64,000 nt of DNA from Thermoleptolyngbya sichuanensis A183 (GCF_013177315.1 NZ_CP053661.1:3844001-3908000); one strand, 5' to 3'. Counted from the first letter of the stretch, positions 1 through 9,623 are shown. A program made the numbers and translations. Notes: generated by a model not told the origin, from the letters alone.

Positions 1-89
1 AAAATGACCGTAACGTGACTGTAAGATGCTTAAAATGAACGCAAGTTGCGAAGAACCGTAAATTGCAGAGATAGCCTAACCTCTCCAGC

Positions 90-758
90 ATGACGGCGGA
101 ACGACTCATCAAAATTCCTCCTTTAGAGAGCGGCGATCGCCTGACCCGTGATGAGTTCGAGCGGCGCTATCGGGCCATGCCCAACCTCAAAAAAGCTGAA
201 CTGATTGAAGGAGTGGTTTACGTGGCATCCCCGTTGCGTGCCGAAGCTCACGGCAAGCCGCACGGCGACATCATGGGCTGGCTGTGGACGTATAAAGCCG
301 CTACTCCGGGCATTGAGCTTTACGATAATCCCACGGTGCGCCTAGATGCAGACAACGAACCTCAGCCTGATGCGATATTGCGGCTCAAGGAAGGGGGAGG
401 CTCCTGGATTAATGAAGAGGACTATATCGAAGGTTCCCCCGAATTAGTTGTTGAAGTTGCCGCCAGTAGCGCATCCTACGACTTACACGACAAGCTTCGA
501 GTCTATCGCCGCAATGGGATTCGAGAGTACATGGTCTGGCGCACCTACAGCCAGCAGATTGATTGGTTCTGCCTGGAGGCTGGAGAATATCGATCGCTCG
601 CCGCGAATGCGTCGGGTATTCTGTGCAGTCAGGAGTTTCCGGGCCTGTGGTTAGCAAGCGAAGCCCTGCTCTCTGGCGATCTCAGCTTGGTGCTGCAGGT
701 TCTTCAAGCTGGCATTAGCAGCCCAGAACACCAGGCGTTTTTGAGTGCGCTTCGTTAA
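90..758 (+). CDS. Uma2 family PD-(D/E)XK nuclease-like protein
   Basis: A 222-aa protein with the Uma2 layout: an early acidic residue in ELIEG, the dyad region EPQPDAIL near residue 95, and PELVVEVA near residue 120 followed by a helix with K/R residues (DKLRVYRR). These are the acidic and basic positions of the PD-(D/E)XK fold. Uma2 genes are multiplied in cyanobacteria; most have no known function, though some are thought to belong to mobile or defence loci. It is the first of five Uma2 genes or remnants in the first 17 kb. The C-terminus is somewhat longer than usual. The ATG at 90 gives a full N-terminus; no upstream gene is visible in the 89 bases before it. Confidence 0.85.
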   Translation: MTAERLIKIPPLESGDRLTRDEFERRYRAMPNLKKAELIEGVVYVASPLRAEAHGKPHGDIMGWLWTYKAATPGIELYDNPTVRLDADNEPQPDAILRLKEGGGSWINEEDYIEGSPELVVEVAASSASYDLHDKLRVYRRNGIREYMVWRTYSQQIDWFCLEAGEYRSLAANASGILCSQEFPGLWLASEALLSGDLSLVLQVLQAGISSPEHQAFLSALR

Positions 759-832
759 CACTCAGAACTGACGCAATTGAACTGACGTGACGCAATTGGC
801 GGATGGTTTGCGGGCTGCGTTTGCAGGCGGGT

Positions 833-2953
833 TTAGCTGCTAGGCAGGTTGACGATCGCCATTGAGACGGCGCGATATTGGCGGGCGATCGCCTCTGGAG
901 TCACGCCCAGCGTCGGCTGGCCGAAGGCGTAGGGGGCGTAGGACCGCGTTTCGTGCAGCAGTATCAGCAAATCGTTTGGGTCGAGGATATACGACAGGCT
1001 GCGAACGATGTCGCCGTGCAGCGGATAGACCGAATCCTTCAGTTCGCTTTTGAGGGAATCGAGTTGATTAGTGGCGATCGCCTCATCCGACATCGCCAGT
1101 CCCAGCACAAAGGTCGCCTTTAGCCCCGTCGCCAGCCCCTTCACCAGCGCCAGCGCGTCGGCAAACTGGGGCGAGGCAAAGTCTTCCGCCGTCACCACCA
1201 GCAGCACCCGCTTTACCGTGTTCATCGGCTGCATCAGCCGCGTCACCAAGACAGGAATGCCCGCCCGCCGCACCACGTTGTCGATCACGCTGCCAAACAG
1301 GTGGTCGCGGTAGGTGGAAAAGCCCTTCCAGCCGCAGACGATCAGGTTTGCCTCCCGCTCCTGCGCCGTCCGCAAGATGCCCCGATCGATAGAGTCGTCG
1401 ATCCGTCCAATCGGTTCCACCTCTGCGGCGGCGGCGTTGGCCAGGGTTTCGGCCGCGCCCAATAGCATGGCTTGCTGGCTGCGATCTGCCGCTGTCAGCC
1501 AGTCTTGCGAATCGGGCAGGACGTGCAGTGGCAGCAGCGTCCCCTCCGTCGAGCAGACCAAAATCAGCGCCAGTTGCAGCAGGTTTGCTTCGGTATCGGG
1601 ATTTGCCACAGGCACTAGCACTCGGAGCGGCACAGTTTTCAGTTCTTTTTGCGAATCGGCAACCAGCGTCGAGGCGGGTTCGGTCGCGGTGTCGGAGGCA
1701 AGGGGGATGCGATCGCCCCAGCGCGAGGTAATCCACGGCGACGCGATGCAGGTCACCAAAATCATCATGATCGTGCCATTCACGGTCGGCTGATCCACGA
1801 GTTCGATATTGTAGGCAACAGTGATCGCCGCCAGGGTGGAAGCCGCCTGCGCCACCGACAGCCCAAACATGACCATCATGCTGGGGGTGCTGAGGCGAAA
1901 CCACTTGCTCGTCATCCAGGCGGGTAGATACTTTGCCACAATTGCCACGCCCACCATCACCGCCGCCACCGCAATCGACTTGGGTTCCTGAAGCAGAATC
2001 AGCGGGTTCACCAACATCCCCACCGAAATCAGAAAAAACGGCACAAACAGGCTGTTGCCGATGAACTGAATCCGATTCATCAGCGGGCTGAACTGGGGGA
2101 TCAGGGGGGCGATCGCCACGCCCGCCAAAAACGCGCCAATAATCGGCTCAATCTCGATCAGCCGCGCCACGTAGGACACTAAAAACAGCGCCGCCACCAC
2201 AAAGGTAAATTCGGCCCCTTCGTCGTGTCCAAACCGCTGAAAAAACCAGCGCCCGATGCGCGGCACTCCCCACAGGGTTGCGAAGGTATAGATTGCCAGC
2301 GACGGAATCAGAAACAGCCAAAAGCTCAGCGTCAAATCGCCCTGGTGCGCCTTCACCACCACCGCCAGCACCAGCAGCGCCAGCACGTTGGTAATCAGCG
2401 TGCCGCCCAGCGTAATGGTGACCGTCTGCGTCCGCATGATGCCTAGCTTGCTAGCAATGGGCAGAGACAGCAGCGTGTGCGACGCGAAGCACGATGCAAC
2501 CAGGATCGCCGCCAAAAACGAGTAGCCCAACAGCAGCATAGCCACTGTGCCCATCAGCATGGGAATCAGAAACGTGGCCAGTCCGAAGGAAATTGCGCCC
2601 CTGGCATTGGTTTTCAAATCATCCAGGCTGGTTTCCAGCCCCGCCATAAACATGAGAAACAGCAGCCCCACCGTGCCCAGCAGGACAATCGTGCTGTCGC
2701 GCTCCAAAATGTTCAGCCCGTAGGGCCCCACAATCAGCCCAGCCAAAATCAGCCCCACAATCCCCGGCAGTCGAATCCGCTCAAACACCAGCGGCGACAC
2801 CAGCATGATGGCGATGATCACCAAAAACACTGCCACTGGGTCGGTAATCGGCCGGAAAATGAACGCCACGAGGGCAGGTTGAAGAACCACAGGCAACCCT
2901 TGGATGTGCAAACGTGTCAGCATCATCCTAATCTGCCTGTTGGAATTCTTCAC
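833..2953 (-). CDS. CPA2-type cation:proton antiporter fused to universal stress (Usp) domains
   Basis: This 706-aa inner-membrane protein has about 12 hydrophobic segments in its first 420 residues, typical of the Na+/H+ exchanger (Kef/CPA2) fold, including the GLILAGLIVGPYGL and AFLAGVAIAPL helices. The last 270 residues are soluble and Usp-like (LRVLVPVANPDTEANLLQLA; ANLIVCGWKGFSTYRDHLFGSV, a nucleotide-binding G-x-x-S type loop). It exchanges monovalent cations for protons, with the Usp part probably sensing nucleotide. It starts 7 bp after the stop of the second fluoride-channel gene, so the three are probably co-transcribed. Antiporters and Usp genes recur in fluoride-responsive loci of other bacteria. 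A link to fluoride here is inferred from position only. Confidence 0.9.
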   Translation of the reverse strand: MKNSNRQIRMMLTRLHIQGLPVVLQPALVAFIFRPITDPVAVFLVIIAIMLVSPLVFERIRLPGIVGLILAGLIVGPYGLNILERDSTIVLLGTVGLLFLMFMAGLETSLDDLKTNARGAISFGLATFLIPMLMGTVAMLLLGYSFLAAILVASCFASHTLLSLPIASKLGIMRTQTVTITLGGTLITNVLALLVLAVVVKAHQGDLTLSFWLFLIPSLAIYTFATLWGVPRIGRWFFQRFGHDEGAEFTFVVAALFLVSYVARLIEIEPIIGAFLAGVAIAPLIPQFSPLMNRIQFIGNSLFVPFFLISVGMLVNPLILLQEPKSIAVAAVMVGVAIVAKYLPAWMTSKWFRLSTPSMMVMFGLSVAQAASTLAAITVAYNIELVDQPTVNGTIMMILVTCIASPWITSRWGDRIPLASDTATEPASTLVADSQKELKTVPLRVLVPVANPDTEANLLQLALILVCSTEGTLLPLHVLPDSQDWLTAADRSQQAMLLGAAETLANAAAAEVEPIGRIDDSIDRGILRTAQEREANLIVCGWKGFSTYRDHLFGSVIDNVVRRAGIPVLVTRLMQPMNTVKRVLLVVTAEDFASPQFADALALVKGLATGLKATFVLGLAMSDEAIATNQLDSLKSELKDSVYPLHGDIVRSLSYILDPNDLLILLHETRSYAPYAFGQPTLGVTPEAIARQYRAVSMAIVNLPSS

Positions 2954-2960
2954 CCTGCTC

Positions 2961-3374
2961 TTAGGAGGAAATTCCTCTCGTGAGCCAGAGCGCCAGCACG
3001 ATGCCCAGTTCTACGCACAGAAACCCCGCCAGCGGGCTGCCCAGCCAAAAGAGCAGCGCTGGGGCGATCGCCTTTCGTCGGAACAGGGAATACACATCCA
3101 GCGCATATGTGGAAAAGGTCGTATAGGAGCCGAAAAAACCAACCATAAACAGGTGATCCAGATTGGGCAGCGAAAAGCGAATGCGAAACAGCCCCGCTGC
3201 CATGCCCATCAGCAGCGACCCAGACAGGTTCACCAGCAGCGTCCCCACCGGAAAGTCCAGCCCAAACCGCCGGGAGCAAAACCGGGTGACGTAGTAGCGG
3301 CTCCATGCGCCCAGCACCGCACCCAGAGAAATGAGCAGCACAGTTAGCGGTAGCGAATCTGATCCAGCAGACAT
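2961..3374 (-). CDS. crcB: Fluoride channel FluC/CrcB, second of a tandem pair
   Basis: 137-aa membrane protein with four hydrophobic helices. It shows the family motifs GTLLVNLSGSLLMG (central helix with the conserved N) and GFFGSYTTFSTYA (the phenylalanine/threonine fluoride track). FluC proteins form dual-topology dimers that export fluoride through two pores. I chose the ATG at 3374 over an upstream in-frame start, because the 41 extra residues are Pro/Cys/Trp-rich, overlap the upstream gene and precede the first helix. It lies 22 bp downstream of the other crcB copy. Two dissimilar adjacent copies usually mean a heterodimer of opposite fixed topologies. Confidence 0.9.
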   Translation of the reverse strand: MSAGSDSLPLTVLLISLGAVLGAWSRYYVTRFCSRRFGLDFPVGTLLVNLSGSLLMGMAAGLFRIRFSLPNLDHLFMVGFFGSYTTFSTYALDVYSLFRRKAIAPALLFWLGSPLAGFLCVELGIVLALWLTRGISS

Positions 3375-3396
3375 GATGAGGGAGGGGTAGTTTGGA

Positions 3397-3813
3397 TCAA
3401 TCCAGGGTGACAGGCGGGGCGATCGCCCTAGCAACCCACACCCCCAGCAGCAGGCTGCCAAACCCCAGCAAGGTACTCGCGCCCCAATACAGCCCATCGG
3501 CTGCCAGTTCTCGCTGATAAGCCAGCCGTGCCAAGTCTAGCTCGTAGCTGGAAAAGGTAGTGTAGGAGCCGAGAAACCCCGTCGTTAGCATGAGCTGGAG
3601 TTCGGGCGCATGACCCAGCACCCGCTGGCCAAACAGCGTCGCCAATAGCCCCATGCCAAAACAGCCCGTCAGGTTTATCAGCAGCGTGCCGATGGGCAAG
3701 TCAGAGCCGACCCAGTGGGAAATCCAACTGCTGAGGAAATGGCGGCTGAGGGCACCCAGGATAGCACCCAGGGCGATCGCCATTGGGGTTCGGAAAGCGG
3801 GATTTTGCAGCAT
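3397..3813 (-). CDS. crcB: Fluoride channel FluC/CrcB, first of a tandem pair
   Basis: 138-aa four-helix membrane protein with GTLLINLTGCFGMG and GFLGSYTTFSSYE, matching the FluC signature motifs in the same order as its downstream neighbour. Start chosen at the ATG at 3813, just before the first helix (MAIALGAILGALSRHF). A GTG at 3858 would add 15 residues and is possible. It heads a three-gene run crcB-crcB-antiporter on the minus strand. I looked in the 200 bases upstream for a fluoride riboswitch and found no convincing match to the crcB RNA core; instead an 11-bp tandem repeat fills part of the leader. Confidence 0.9.
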   Translation of the reverse strand: MLQNPAFRTPMAIALGAILGALSRHFLSSWISHWVGSDLPIGTLLINLTGCFGMGLLATLFGQRVLGHAPELQLMLTTGFLGSYTTFSSYELDLARLAYQRELAADGLYWGASTLLGFGSLLLGVWVARAIAPPVTLD

Positions 3814-3851
3814 GGGTTTGCAGAAGGAGAGAGGGGCGATCGCCCTAGCGC

Positions 3852-3895
3852 GAGTCACTCACGAGTCACTCACAAGCCACTCACAAGCCACTGAG
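3852..3895. repeat. 11-bp tandem repeat upstream of crcB pair
   Basis: Four copies of an 11-bp unit (GAGTCACTCAC, with AAGCCACTCAC variants) follow one another directly upstream of the first crcB gene. It may be a simple-sequence array or part of the leader; no function can be assigned. Confidence 0.7.
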
Positions 3896-4012
3896 TACCA
3901 GTCGCAGTACAAATCGCCTGGCAAAAGCAATCACGAAGCATCATAGATCTTTGCCACTCGTTTGTGCTGTTTGGACTCGCCGCTTACCCTCACGGATGCC
4001 TTGCGGCCGAGT

Positions 4013-4885
4013 TTATCGAGCGCCCTTCGAGGACATTGGCTCTGTAGCTGACTCCGCATCCGGCTCTCCCAGATTAAACAAAAAGGGCACACTCCCAGCA
4101 TCCTTGCCCATCACCAGCACGCGAGGCATCTGAGCGCCTCCCTCGCGCCACGCCTCGATCGCCTCCTTTTGCAGCACCAGTTGCCCGCCTGCGCTTTTCA
4201 GCGTTTCTGCCAATAGCCGCTGGGCCTCTGCCTTGCCCTTGGCGCGGTTGATTTCTGCCTGGGCCTCTTGCTGTGCCTGTTGGGCAATGTAAACCGCCCG
4301 CTGGGCCTGCTGTTCGGCAATTTGCTTGTCTTCCACTGCATGGGCAAATTCATCGGAAAACTTCACATCCACCACGCTGGTATCCAGCAGCACAATGCCA
4401 TATTTCTCTAGCCGCTGGCTGAGGGCGATGTCAAAATCCTGCCTCAACTCCTCTCGCTGGGTAATGGACTCTTCGGCCGTGCGGCGGGCAGCGGCGATTT
4501 TGAAGGCTTCCTGGGTTTGGGGCGCAATCACCTTGGACACAATGTTGGCCAGCGTGCCCTGCTTGCGGCGAATCTCTACAATTCGCATGGGGTCAAGCCG
4601 GAAGTTAATCGCAAAACTGGCGGAAAGGTACTGCAAATCCTTGGTGGAACTTTGGGCAGGCACCTCAAACTTTTGCACTGTGACATCGTAAATATCCACC
4701 TGGGACACGAACGGCGGCTTTAGGTGAATGCCCTCTAGCAGTGTGCCGTCCTGGGCCTTGCCGAGAATGCTTAGCACGCCGGCCTGACCGGGATTAATCA
4801 CCACAAAGGAATTGAATGCCAAAAAGAGGGCGATCGCCCCCATAATCAGCAGTCCCCGAAACGCATTGCCTGTTATCGATTTCAT
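4013..4885 (-). CDS. Prohibitin / SPFH (band 7) domain protein
   Basis: 290-aa protein with an N-terminal signal-anchor helix (about residues 10-30), then an SPFH/PHB domain beginning VINPGQAGVLSILGK and including the region DLQYLSASFAINFRLDP. A long Ala/Gln/Glu-rich coiled coil follows (about residues 180-240, KQIAEQQAQRAVYIAQQ). This is the prohibitin subfamily, which oligomerises on the cytoplasmic or thylakoid membrane and is usually linked to membrane protein quality control with FtsH. It is a single gene with no obvious operon partner. Confidence 0.9.
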   Translation of the reverse strand: MKSITGNAFRGLLIMGAIALFLAFNSFVVINPGQAGVLSILGKAQDGTLLEGIHLKPPFVSQVDIYDVTVQKFEVPAQSSTKDLQYLSASFAINFRLDPMRIVEIRRKQGTLANIVSKVIAPQTQEAFKIAAARRTAEESITQREELRQDFDIALSQRLEKYGIVLLDTSVVDVKFSDEFAHAVEDKQIAEQQAQRAVYIAQQAQQEAQAEINRAKGKAEAQRLLAETLKSAGGQLVLQKEAIEAWREGGAQMPRVLVMGKDAGSVPFLFNLGEPDAESATEPMSSKGAR

Positions 4886-5145
4886 GAGTCCCTATACGCT
4901 CCAAAACGCTCTTATACTCTGCTTTCAATATGCGCCAGACAGATTCCAGATTTTGCAGAGGTCAAAGGCGGCGAGCCAAGACAAGTGACGGAGTATTCTA
5001 ATGTCACCCTACTTAAATCGTCTTGCATCCAGAGCAAAGGACAGCTAGCTAGTTTGGGTACTCTGGAAGAGATGCAGCAAACCGTCCGAGACGGCTGATC
5101 TTGCATCCCCCATCATTCCCTCGTCCAAAACTCCCATCACTCTCC

Positions 5146-7437
5146 ATGCCCACCCCCGAAGAAGCCCTCAAATTCTACTTCGGTTATGATGCCTTTCGCC
5201 CCGGACAGCGGGAGATCGTCGAAGCGGCGATCGCCCAGCGGGATCAGCTTGTAATCATGCCCACAGGCGGCGGCAAGTCGATTTGCTACCAGCTTCCGGC
5301 GCTGCTGATGGACGGGGTGACGATCGTCGTGTCGCCGCTGATTGCGCTGATGCAGGATCAGGTTCAGGCATTGCAGGACAACGGCATTGGGGCGGCGTTT
5401 TTGAATAGCAGCCTGGGGCCGACGGAGCTGCGATCGACGGAACAGGCCGTGCTGGCGGGCCAGATCAAGCTGCTGTATGTCGCGCCAGAGCGACTGATGG
5501 GCGATCGCTTTTTGCCGTTTTTGGAACGCATCGATGCCGAAGTGGGCATTGCCGCCTTTGCCATCGACGAAGCCCACTGCCTGTCGGAATGGGGGCATGA
5601 CTTTCGTCCTGAATATCGCCAGCTCAAAACCCTGCGCCAGCGCTATCCCGCCGTGCCCATGACAGCGCTGACGGCCACCGCCACCCACCGCGTCCAGGAA
5701 GATATCGTTGCTCAGCTTGCCCTGCGCGACCCGCGCATCCACATCGCCAGCTTCAACCGCACGAACCTGTATTACGAAGTGCGTCCCAAGCAGCGCGATG
5801 TGTATCGCCACCTGCTGCAACTAATTCGCCAAGCCCCCGGCGCTGGCATTGTCTATTGCCTCAGCCGCAAAAAAGTAGACGAACTCGCCTTCCGACTCCA
5901 GCAAGACGGCATTGAGGCGCTGCCCTATCATGCGGGACTGGAGGACGAAACCCGCGCTGCGAATCAAACGCGCTTTATTCGCGACGACGTGCGCGTGATG
6001 GTGGCGACGGTCGCCTTTGGCATGGGCATCAACAAGCCCGACGTGCGGTTTGTGATTCACTATGACCTGCCGCGCAGCCTGGAAAACTACTATCAGGAGG
6101 CAGGGCGGGCCGGGCGCGATGGCGATCCGGCAAAATGCACGCTGTTCTTCGGCTATGGCGATTTGAACACGGTCGAGTTTCTGATTGCCCAGAAGGTCGA
6201 TCCAACGACCGGAGCGCCGCTAGAAGACGAGCAGCGCATCGCCCGCCAGCAGTTGCGCCGCGTGGTGGACTATGCCGAAGGGACAGAGTGCCGCCGCAAG
6301 ATTCAGTTGGCCTACTTTGGCGAAAGCTTTGCAGGGCAGTGCGGCAACTGCGACAACTGCCTGCATCCGCGCCCCGTGGAAGACTGGACCATCGACGCGC
6401 AAAAGTTGCTGTCCTGTATTGCCCGCTGCAAAGAGCGTTTTGGCATGAACCACATCATCGACGTGCTGCGCGGCTCTCGCAGCCCAAAAGTGCTACAACA
6501 TGGGCACGATCAGCTTTCCACCTACGGCATTGGCAAAGACCGCAGCGCCGAAGCCTGGAAACATCTGGGGCGATCGCTCTTGCACCAAGGCTTGATGGAC
6601 GAAACCACCGATGGCTATTCCATCCCCAAGCTGAATGCCCAAAGTTGGGAGGTGATGCGGGGTCAGCGGACGGTGATGATTGCCCTGCCTGCGCGATCGC
6701 TCGATGAACCTGCCCCCGTGGGCGATCGCTTCTTGAAACAAACCGGGCCCAAAGCCGACAGCCTGTTTGAGCGCCTGCGCCAGTTGCGAAAGCGCCTCGC
6801 CGACGCGCAAAACGTTCCGCCCTACGTGGTCTTTTCTGATGTCAGCCTGCGGCAAATGGCGGAGAAACAGCCGCACACGCTGCGTGAGTTTGCGCGGATC
6901 TCTGGCGTGGGCAGCCGCAAGCTAGAGCAATACGGTGAAACGTTCGTTACCGAAATCCGCGACTTTTGCACAGAGAATGACATTCCCCTGCGATCGCCCA
7001 GTCTGGGAACCATCCCCAGCAATTCCGATGATGATTCATTTGATCCTACACTCGCCTATGCCAAACCACCGCGCGATCGTAGTGAATCTCGTTCGGCGCT
7101 GCGTCTTAAATCTGTGTCTCGCACTGTGTTCTATACGCTAGAACTGCATCAGCAGGGCTTGTCACCCGCAGAGATTGCCGAAAAGCGCGGCTGCGGCATC
7201 CATACGATTTACAACCACCTGGATAAGTTATTAGAAGCGGGGCAGGCGGTGGATCTGGGAAAGCTGGTAGAGGGCGATCGCCAGGCAAAAATTGAACGGG
7301 CGATCGAAGCGGTAGGCACTGCGTCGCTCAAGGCGATCTACGAACACATCCAAAACACGCTGGGCGAAACGATTGACTACGACTCTATTCGCCTCGTCCG
7401 TGCCAAATGGCGACATACCAATCGCCCAGATAGCTAG
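5146..7437 (+). CDS. recQ: ATP-dependent DNA helicase RecQ
   Basis: 763-aa superfamily 2 DNA helicase (3'-5'), acting in recombination and fork repair. It has Walker A TGGGKS near residue 40, DEAH in FAIDEAHCLSEWGHDFRPEY, motif VI QEAGRAGRDG, and the four-cysteine zinc site (CRRKIQLAYFG...CGNCDNC). An RQC winged helix, an HRDC domain (near 530-610) and a C-terminal HTH_40-type domain (residues about 660-760, LSPAEIAEKRGCGIHTIYNHL) follow. The ATG at 5146 begins just before the canonical N-terminus; a TTG at 5101 would add 15 low-complexity residues. Codon use and HIP1 density resemble the neighbours. Confidence 0.96.
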   Translation: MPTPEEALKFYFGYDAFRPGQREIVEAAIAQRDQLVIMPTGGGKSICYQLPALLMDGVTIVVSPLIALMQDQVQALQDNGIGAAFLNSSLGPTELRSTEQAVLAGQIKLLYVAPERLMGDRFLPFLERIDAEVGIAAFAIDEAHCLSEWGHDFRPEYRQLKTLRQRYPAVPMTALTATATHRVQEDIVAQLALRDPRIHIASFNRTNLYYEVRPKQRDVYRHLLQLIRQAPGAGIVYCLSRKKVDELAFRLQQDGIEALPYHAGLEDETRAANQTRFIRDDVRVMVATVAFGMGINKPDVRFVIHYDLPRSLENYYQEAGRAGRDGDPAKCTLFFGYGDLNTVEFLIAQKVDPTTGAPLEDEQRIARQQLRRVVDYAEGTECRRKIQLAYFGESFAGQCGNCDNCLHPRPVEDWTIDAQKLLSCIARCKERFGMNHIIDVLRGSRSPKVLQHGHDQLSTYGIGKDRSAEAWKHLGRSLLHQGLMDETTDGYSIPKLNAQSWEVMRGQRTVMIALPARSLDEPAPVGDRFLKQTGPKADSLFERLRQLRKRLADAQNVPPYVVFSDVSLRQMAEKQPHTLREFARISGVGSRKLEQYGETFVTEIRDFCTENDIPLRSPSLGTIPSNSDDDSFDPTLAYAKPPRDRSESRSALRLKSVSRTVFYTLELHQQGLSPAEIAEKRGCGIHTIYNHLDKLLEAGQAVDLGKLVEGDRQAKIERAIEAVGTASLKAIYEHIQNTLGETIDYDSIRLVRAKWRHTNRPDS

Positions 7438-7598
7438 AAAACAGCGAACATTTAGCCTCTATTTAACTTTCAGAAAACTCAATATTTTCGTAGAGATCTG
7501 CAATTTGAATTTGCAAGTCCAATGTGCGAAGTGAAAGGTTAAATTCTGGATCTTTATATTCAGAAAAAAGCCACTGATTTTCTGCAACTTTTACATGA

Positions 7599-9115
7599 CT
7601 TTAGTTTGGACTAACTGGCATCACAATAATGCTCAACAGGATGCCATAAAGAATCTGCTCAACCGTTCATAACAGTTGAACTTAAGGAATTGGATACAAT
7701 CCTGCTCGCAGTTAAGCTGCTGTTGCAACCGGACTGTTCAGGGATTGTTCGGATGTCTTGCGTTTCGAGGCTCGTTTTTTGACCATCGGATAGCAGGGAC
7801 GAGGAGTTGGCTTGTGCCCCTTGCCTCGTCCTGGCGATTTACCACGAGGTTTAGGCGCAGGAGCAGGGGTGCCAATCGCTGCCAAAATGCCTGCAAACGC
7901 TTGTGCGACCCGACCCGGAGTCAACGTTTCTTGCGGTGCCTGCCAGGGCAAGGGGTGGTCAGTACAGTCCTTTCGCGCTAACCACAACTGCCAACTGAGC
8001 AACGGCATCAGGCTGCTCCACTGTTCGGTTGCCGATACAGAACTGAACTGGGGATGTGTCCAATATAGCCTCTGCTTGGCAAAGCGATACCAGTGTTCAA
8101 TGGCAAAGCGACGGAGGTAGTGCAACCACAGGGTTTCTAACGGAGGCATCTGCTCACCCAGCCAAACTAACCACAAAGGAGCCAAGCGTCGCGTGCTGCT
8201 CTGTGTCTCCAGCACCTCCACGCGCAACACTTCCATTGCCCGTTTGGGGGATTTGCGGAAATGGTATGCACTCCAACGACTGACCCGCACTCGTCCCCAG
8301 TTGGGATCATCGACTTCAACGGTTTCGACCGGGACACTCCAAGTGTCAGGGTCATTGAGTTTCATCTTATGTCCATGCTTGGCAGGTGCGCCTCGCCCTC
8401 GATACGCTGGGGGCGCGCCATAGACACATCGATTGGATGTAACCCGCAGCAGCAAGTCTGCCTCAATCCCTGCCGTTTGGTTGACAAAACTGGCATTGCC
8501 GTACCCTCGGTCGTAGATCGCCAACGGACGCACCGCTAACTGCCGAGTCACTTGTTTGAGTTGGAATGCCGCTTTACTGGCGGGTGTTTCAAAGCTGGTG
8601 ATGCGCTCATGCCGCAATGGTAATGCCCAACTGCCCCTGTCTTCAGCAATCCAGGCTAAGGTACTGTAGTTTTGTCCGGCTATCGGGGCATGTCCTGTTC
8701 TGCCTGATAAGGTGCGGTCTTTCAAACGCCTGGCAGCAGGACGGTTCCACCGACTCGCATCACCTGCCAACAACGGTTGCTGCTGAGTCGGTATCTGCTG
8801 CACCAACAGCTTCAGCACCTTTGATCGGGGTAGGCGGCTATCGCGCAACGCTTCATAGGTGCTCGACCACTGGCGACGAAAGACAGGACTCTGCGATAGC
8901 CTCACAAACGACACGATGCACGCACTCACTAACACGGCATCCATCAGATCAAACAGGGCATCTCTGGCGTTTCCCAAGCTGGCATACAACGTTTGGCGAA
9001 ATTGCTGAAGTTCGTTGAAAATCATGGGGTCAATGTTGGTTGTACTTCATTGACCTTACGGCAGTCGGTGCTTCTCATTGACTGCCTTCCTCTTCACCAT
9101 TAGTCCAAACTAAAG
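7599..9115 (-). mobile_element. Insertion sequence, copy 1 (1517 bp, IS4-like DDE)
   Basis: The ends are 16-bp perfect inverted repeats CTTTAGTTTGGACTAA. The element is flanked by direct repeats ACATGA at 7593-7598 and 9116-9121, which fixes both its ends and the 6-bp target duplication. A hairpin (GGCAGTC / GACTGCC arms) lies between the upstream inverted repeat and the transposase start, a common device to block read-in translation. Copies 2-4 in this window have the same length and are almost identical. This is the only copy whose two flanks belong to the same gene. Confidence 0.95.
7712..9025 (-). CDS. DDE transposase of IS copy 1
   Basis: 437-aa transposase with RNase H-like catalytic residues that can be placed by eye: D89 in LLAGDASRW, D172 in IYDRGYGN, and E310 in the Y/R/E-type helix FAIEHWYRFAKQRLYW. 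The N-terminal 80 residues are the DNA-binding part; the C-terminal 60 are basic and proline-rich. The arrangement is that of IS4-superfamily enzymes (IS4/IS701-like). I cannot place the subfamily without a database. The four copies in this window encode the same protein. Confidence 0.9.
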   Translation of the reverse strand: MIFNELQQFRQTLYASLGNARDALFDLMDAVLVSACIVSFVRLSQSPVFRRQWSSTYEALRDSRLPRSKVLKLLVQQIPTQQQPLLAGDASRWNRPAARRLKDRTLSGRTGHAPIAGQNYSTLAWIAEDRGSWALPLRHERITSFETPASKAAFQLKQVTRQLAVRPLAIYDRGYGNASFVNQTAGIEADLLLRVTSNRCVYGAPPAYRGRGAPAKHGHKMKLNDPDTWSVPVETVEVDDPNWGRVRVSRWSAYHFRKSPKRAMEVLRVEVLETQSSTRRLAPLWLVWLGEQMPPLETLWLHYLRRFAIEHWYRFAKQRLYWTHPQFSSVSATEQWSSLMPLLSWQLWLARKDCTDHPLPWQAPQETLTPGRVAQAFAGILAAIGTPAPAPKPRGKSPGRGKGHKPTPRPCYPMVKKRASKRKTSEQSLNSPVATAA

Positions 9116-9623
9116 ACATGATGCTCAACGTGGATTTCATCCTGATCAATGAGCAGGTATTCCTGAAAGCTAGAGATAGTACGATAAGCCGCAAACTTAT
9201 CACTCCGGTCATAGCTGCGGGTTGATTTGGACAACACCTCAGCAATAAAACAGGGGTTCATCACCGTGTCTTTTCGCCCAGCTTGCAACTCTAGCGGCTT
9301 TGGCAACACCATCACATCAGGATACGTGTAGAGACTTGCACCAGGAATCCAGAGCTGCTGATCAGCATAGAAGATCCGATAGTCTTTTCCTTTGAGGGCA
9401 GATTTAAGCAGAATATATAAGTTTCCTGCGATGTCATTGTGGTTTGGGGTGCCGCCCATCATCGGAACAATTTCTCCATCGCGATATTCGTTGCGGGTTT
9501 CCGACGCAACTTCAAGCTCCAAATATTCTTCAGCGGTATAGCGTTTTGTCTCAGTTTGAGCCATCATGACAGGCTTACCTCCAAGATTTGAAATGGTTAG
9601 TTACCAGAAGCATCTGATAGACA

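Larger units (their letters stand above)
7463..9567 (-). pseudogene. Uma2 family gene interrupted by IS copy 1
   Basis: The 5' part (9116-9567) encodes MMAQTETKRYTAEEYLELEV... through PDVMVLP and FIAEVLSKSTRSYDRSDKF, typical Uma2, and stops at the IS. The 3' part lies across the element at 7463-7592 and reads KVAENQWLFSEYKDPEF... to a TAA, a typical Uma2 C-terminus. Removing the 1517-bp IS and one copy of the 6-bp duplication ACATGA restores one open frame of 193 codons. The insertion is therefore recent: no other damage is visible in either half. The ancestral gene would have been intact and of normal length. Confidence 0.9.

Noticed and set aside
1083-1904. 273-aa minus-strand frame overlapping the antiporter gene
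   Set aside because: Out-of-frame reading of the antiporter's Usp region, rich in Arg/Gly/Ala; no support.
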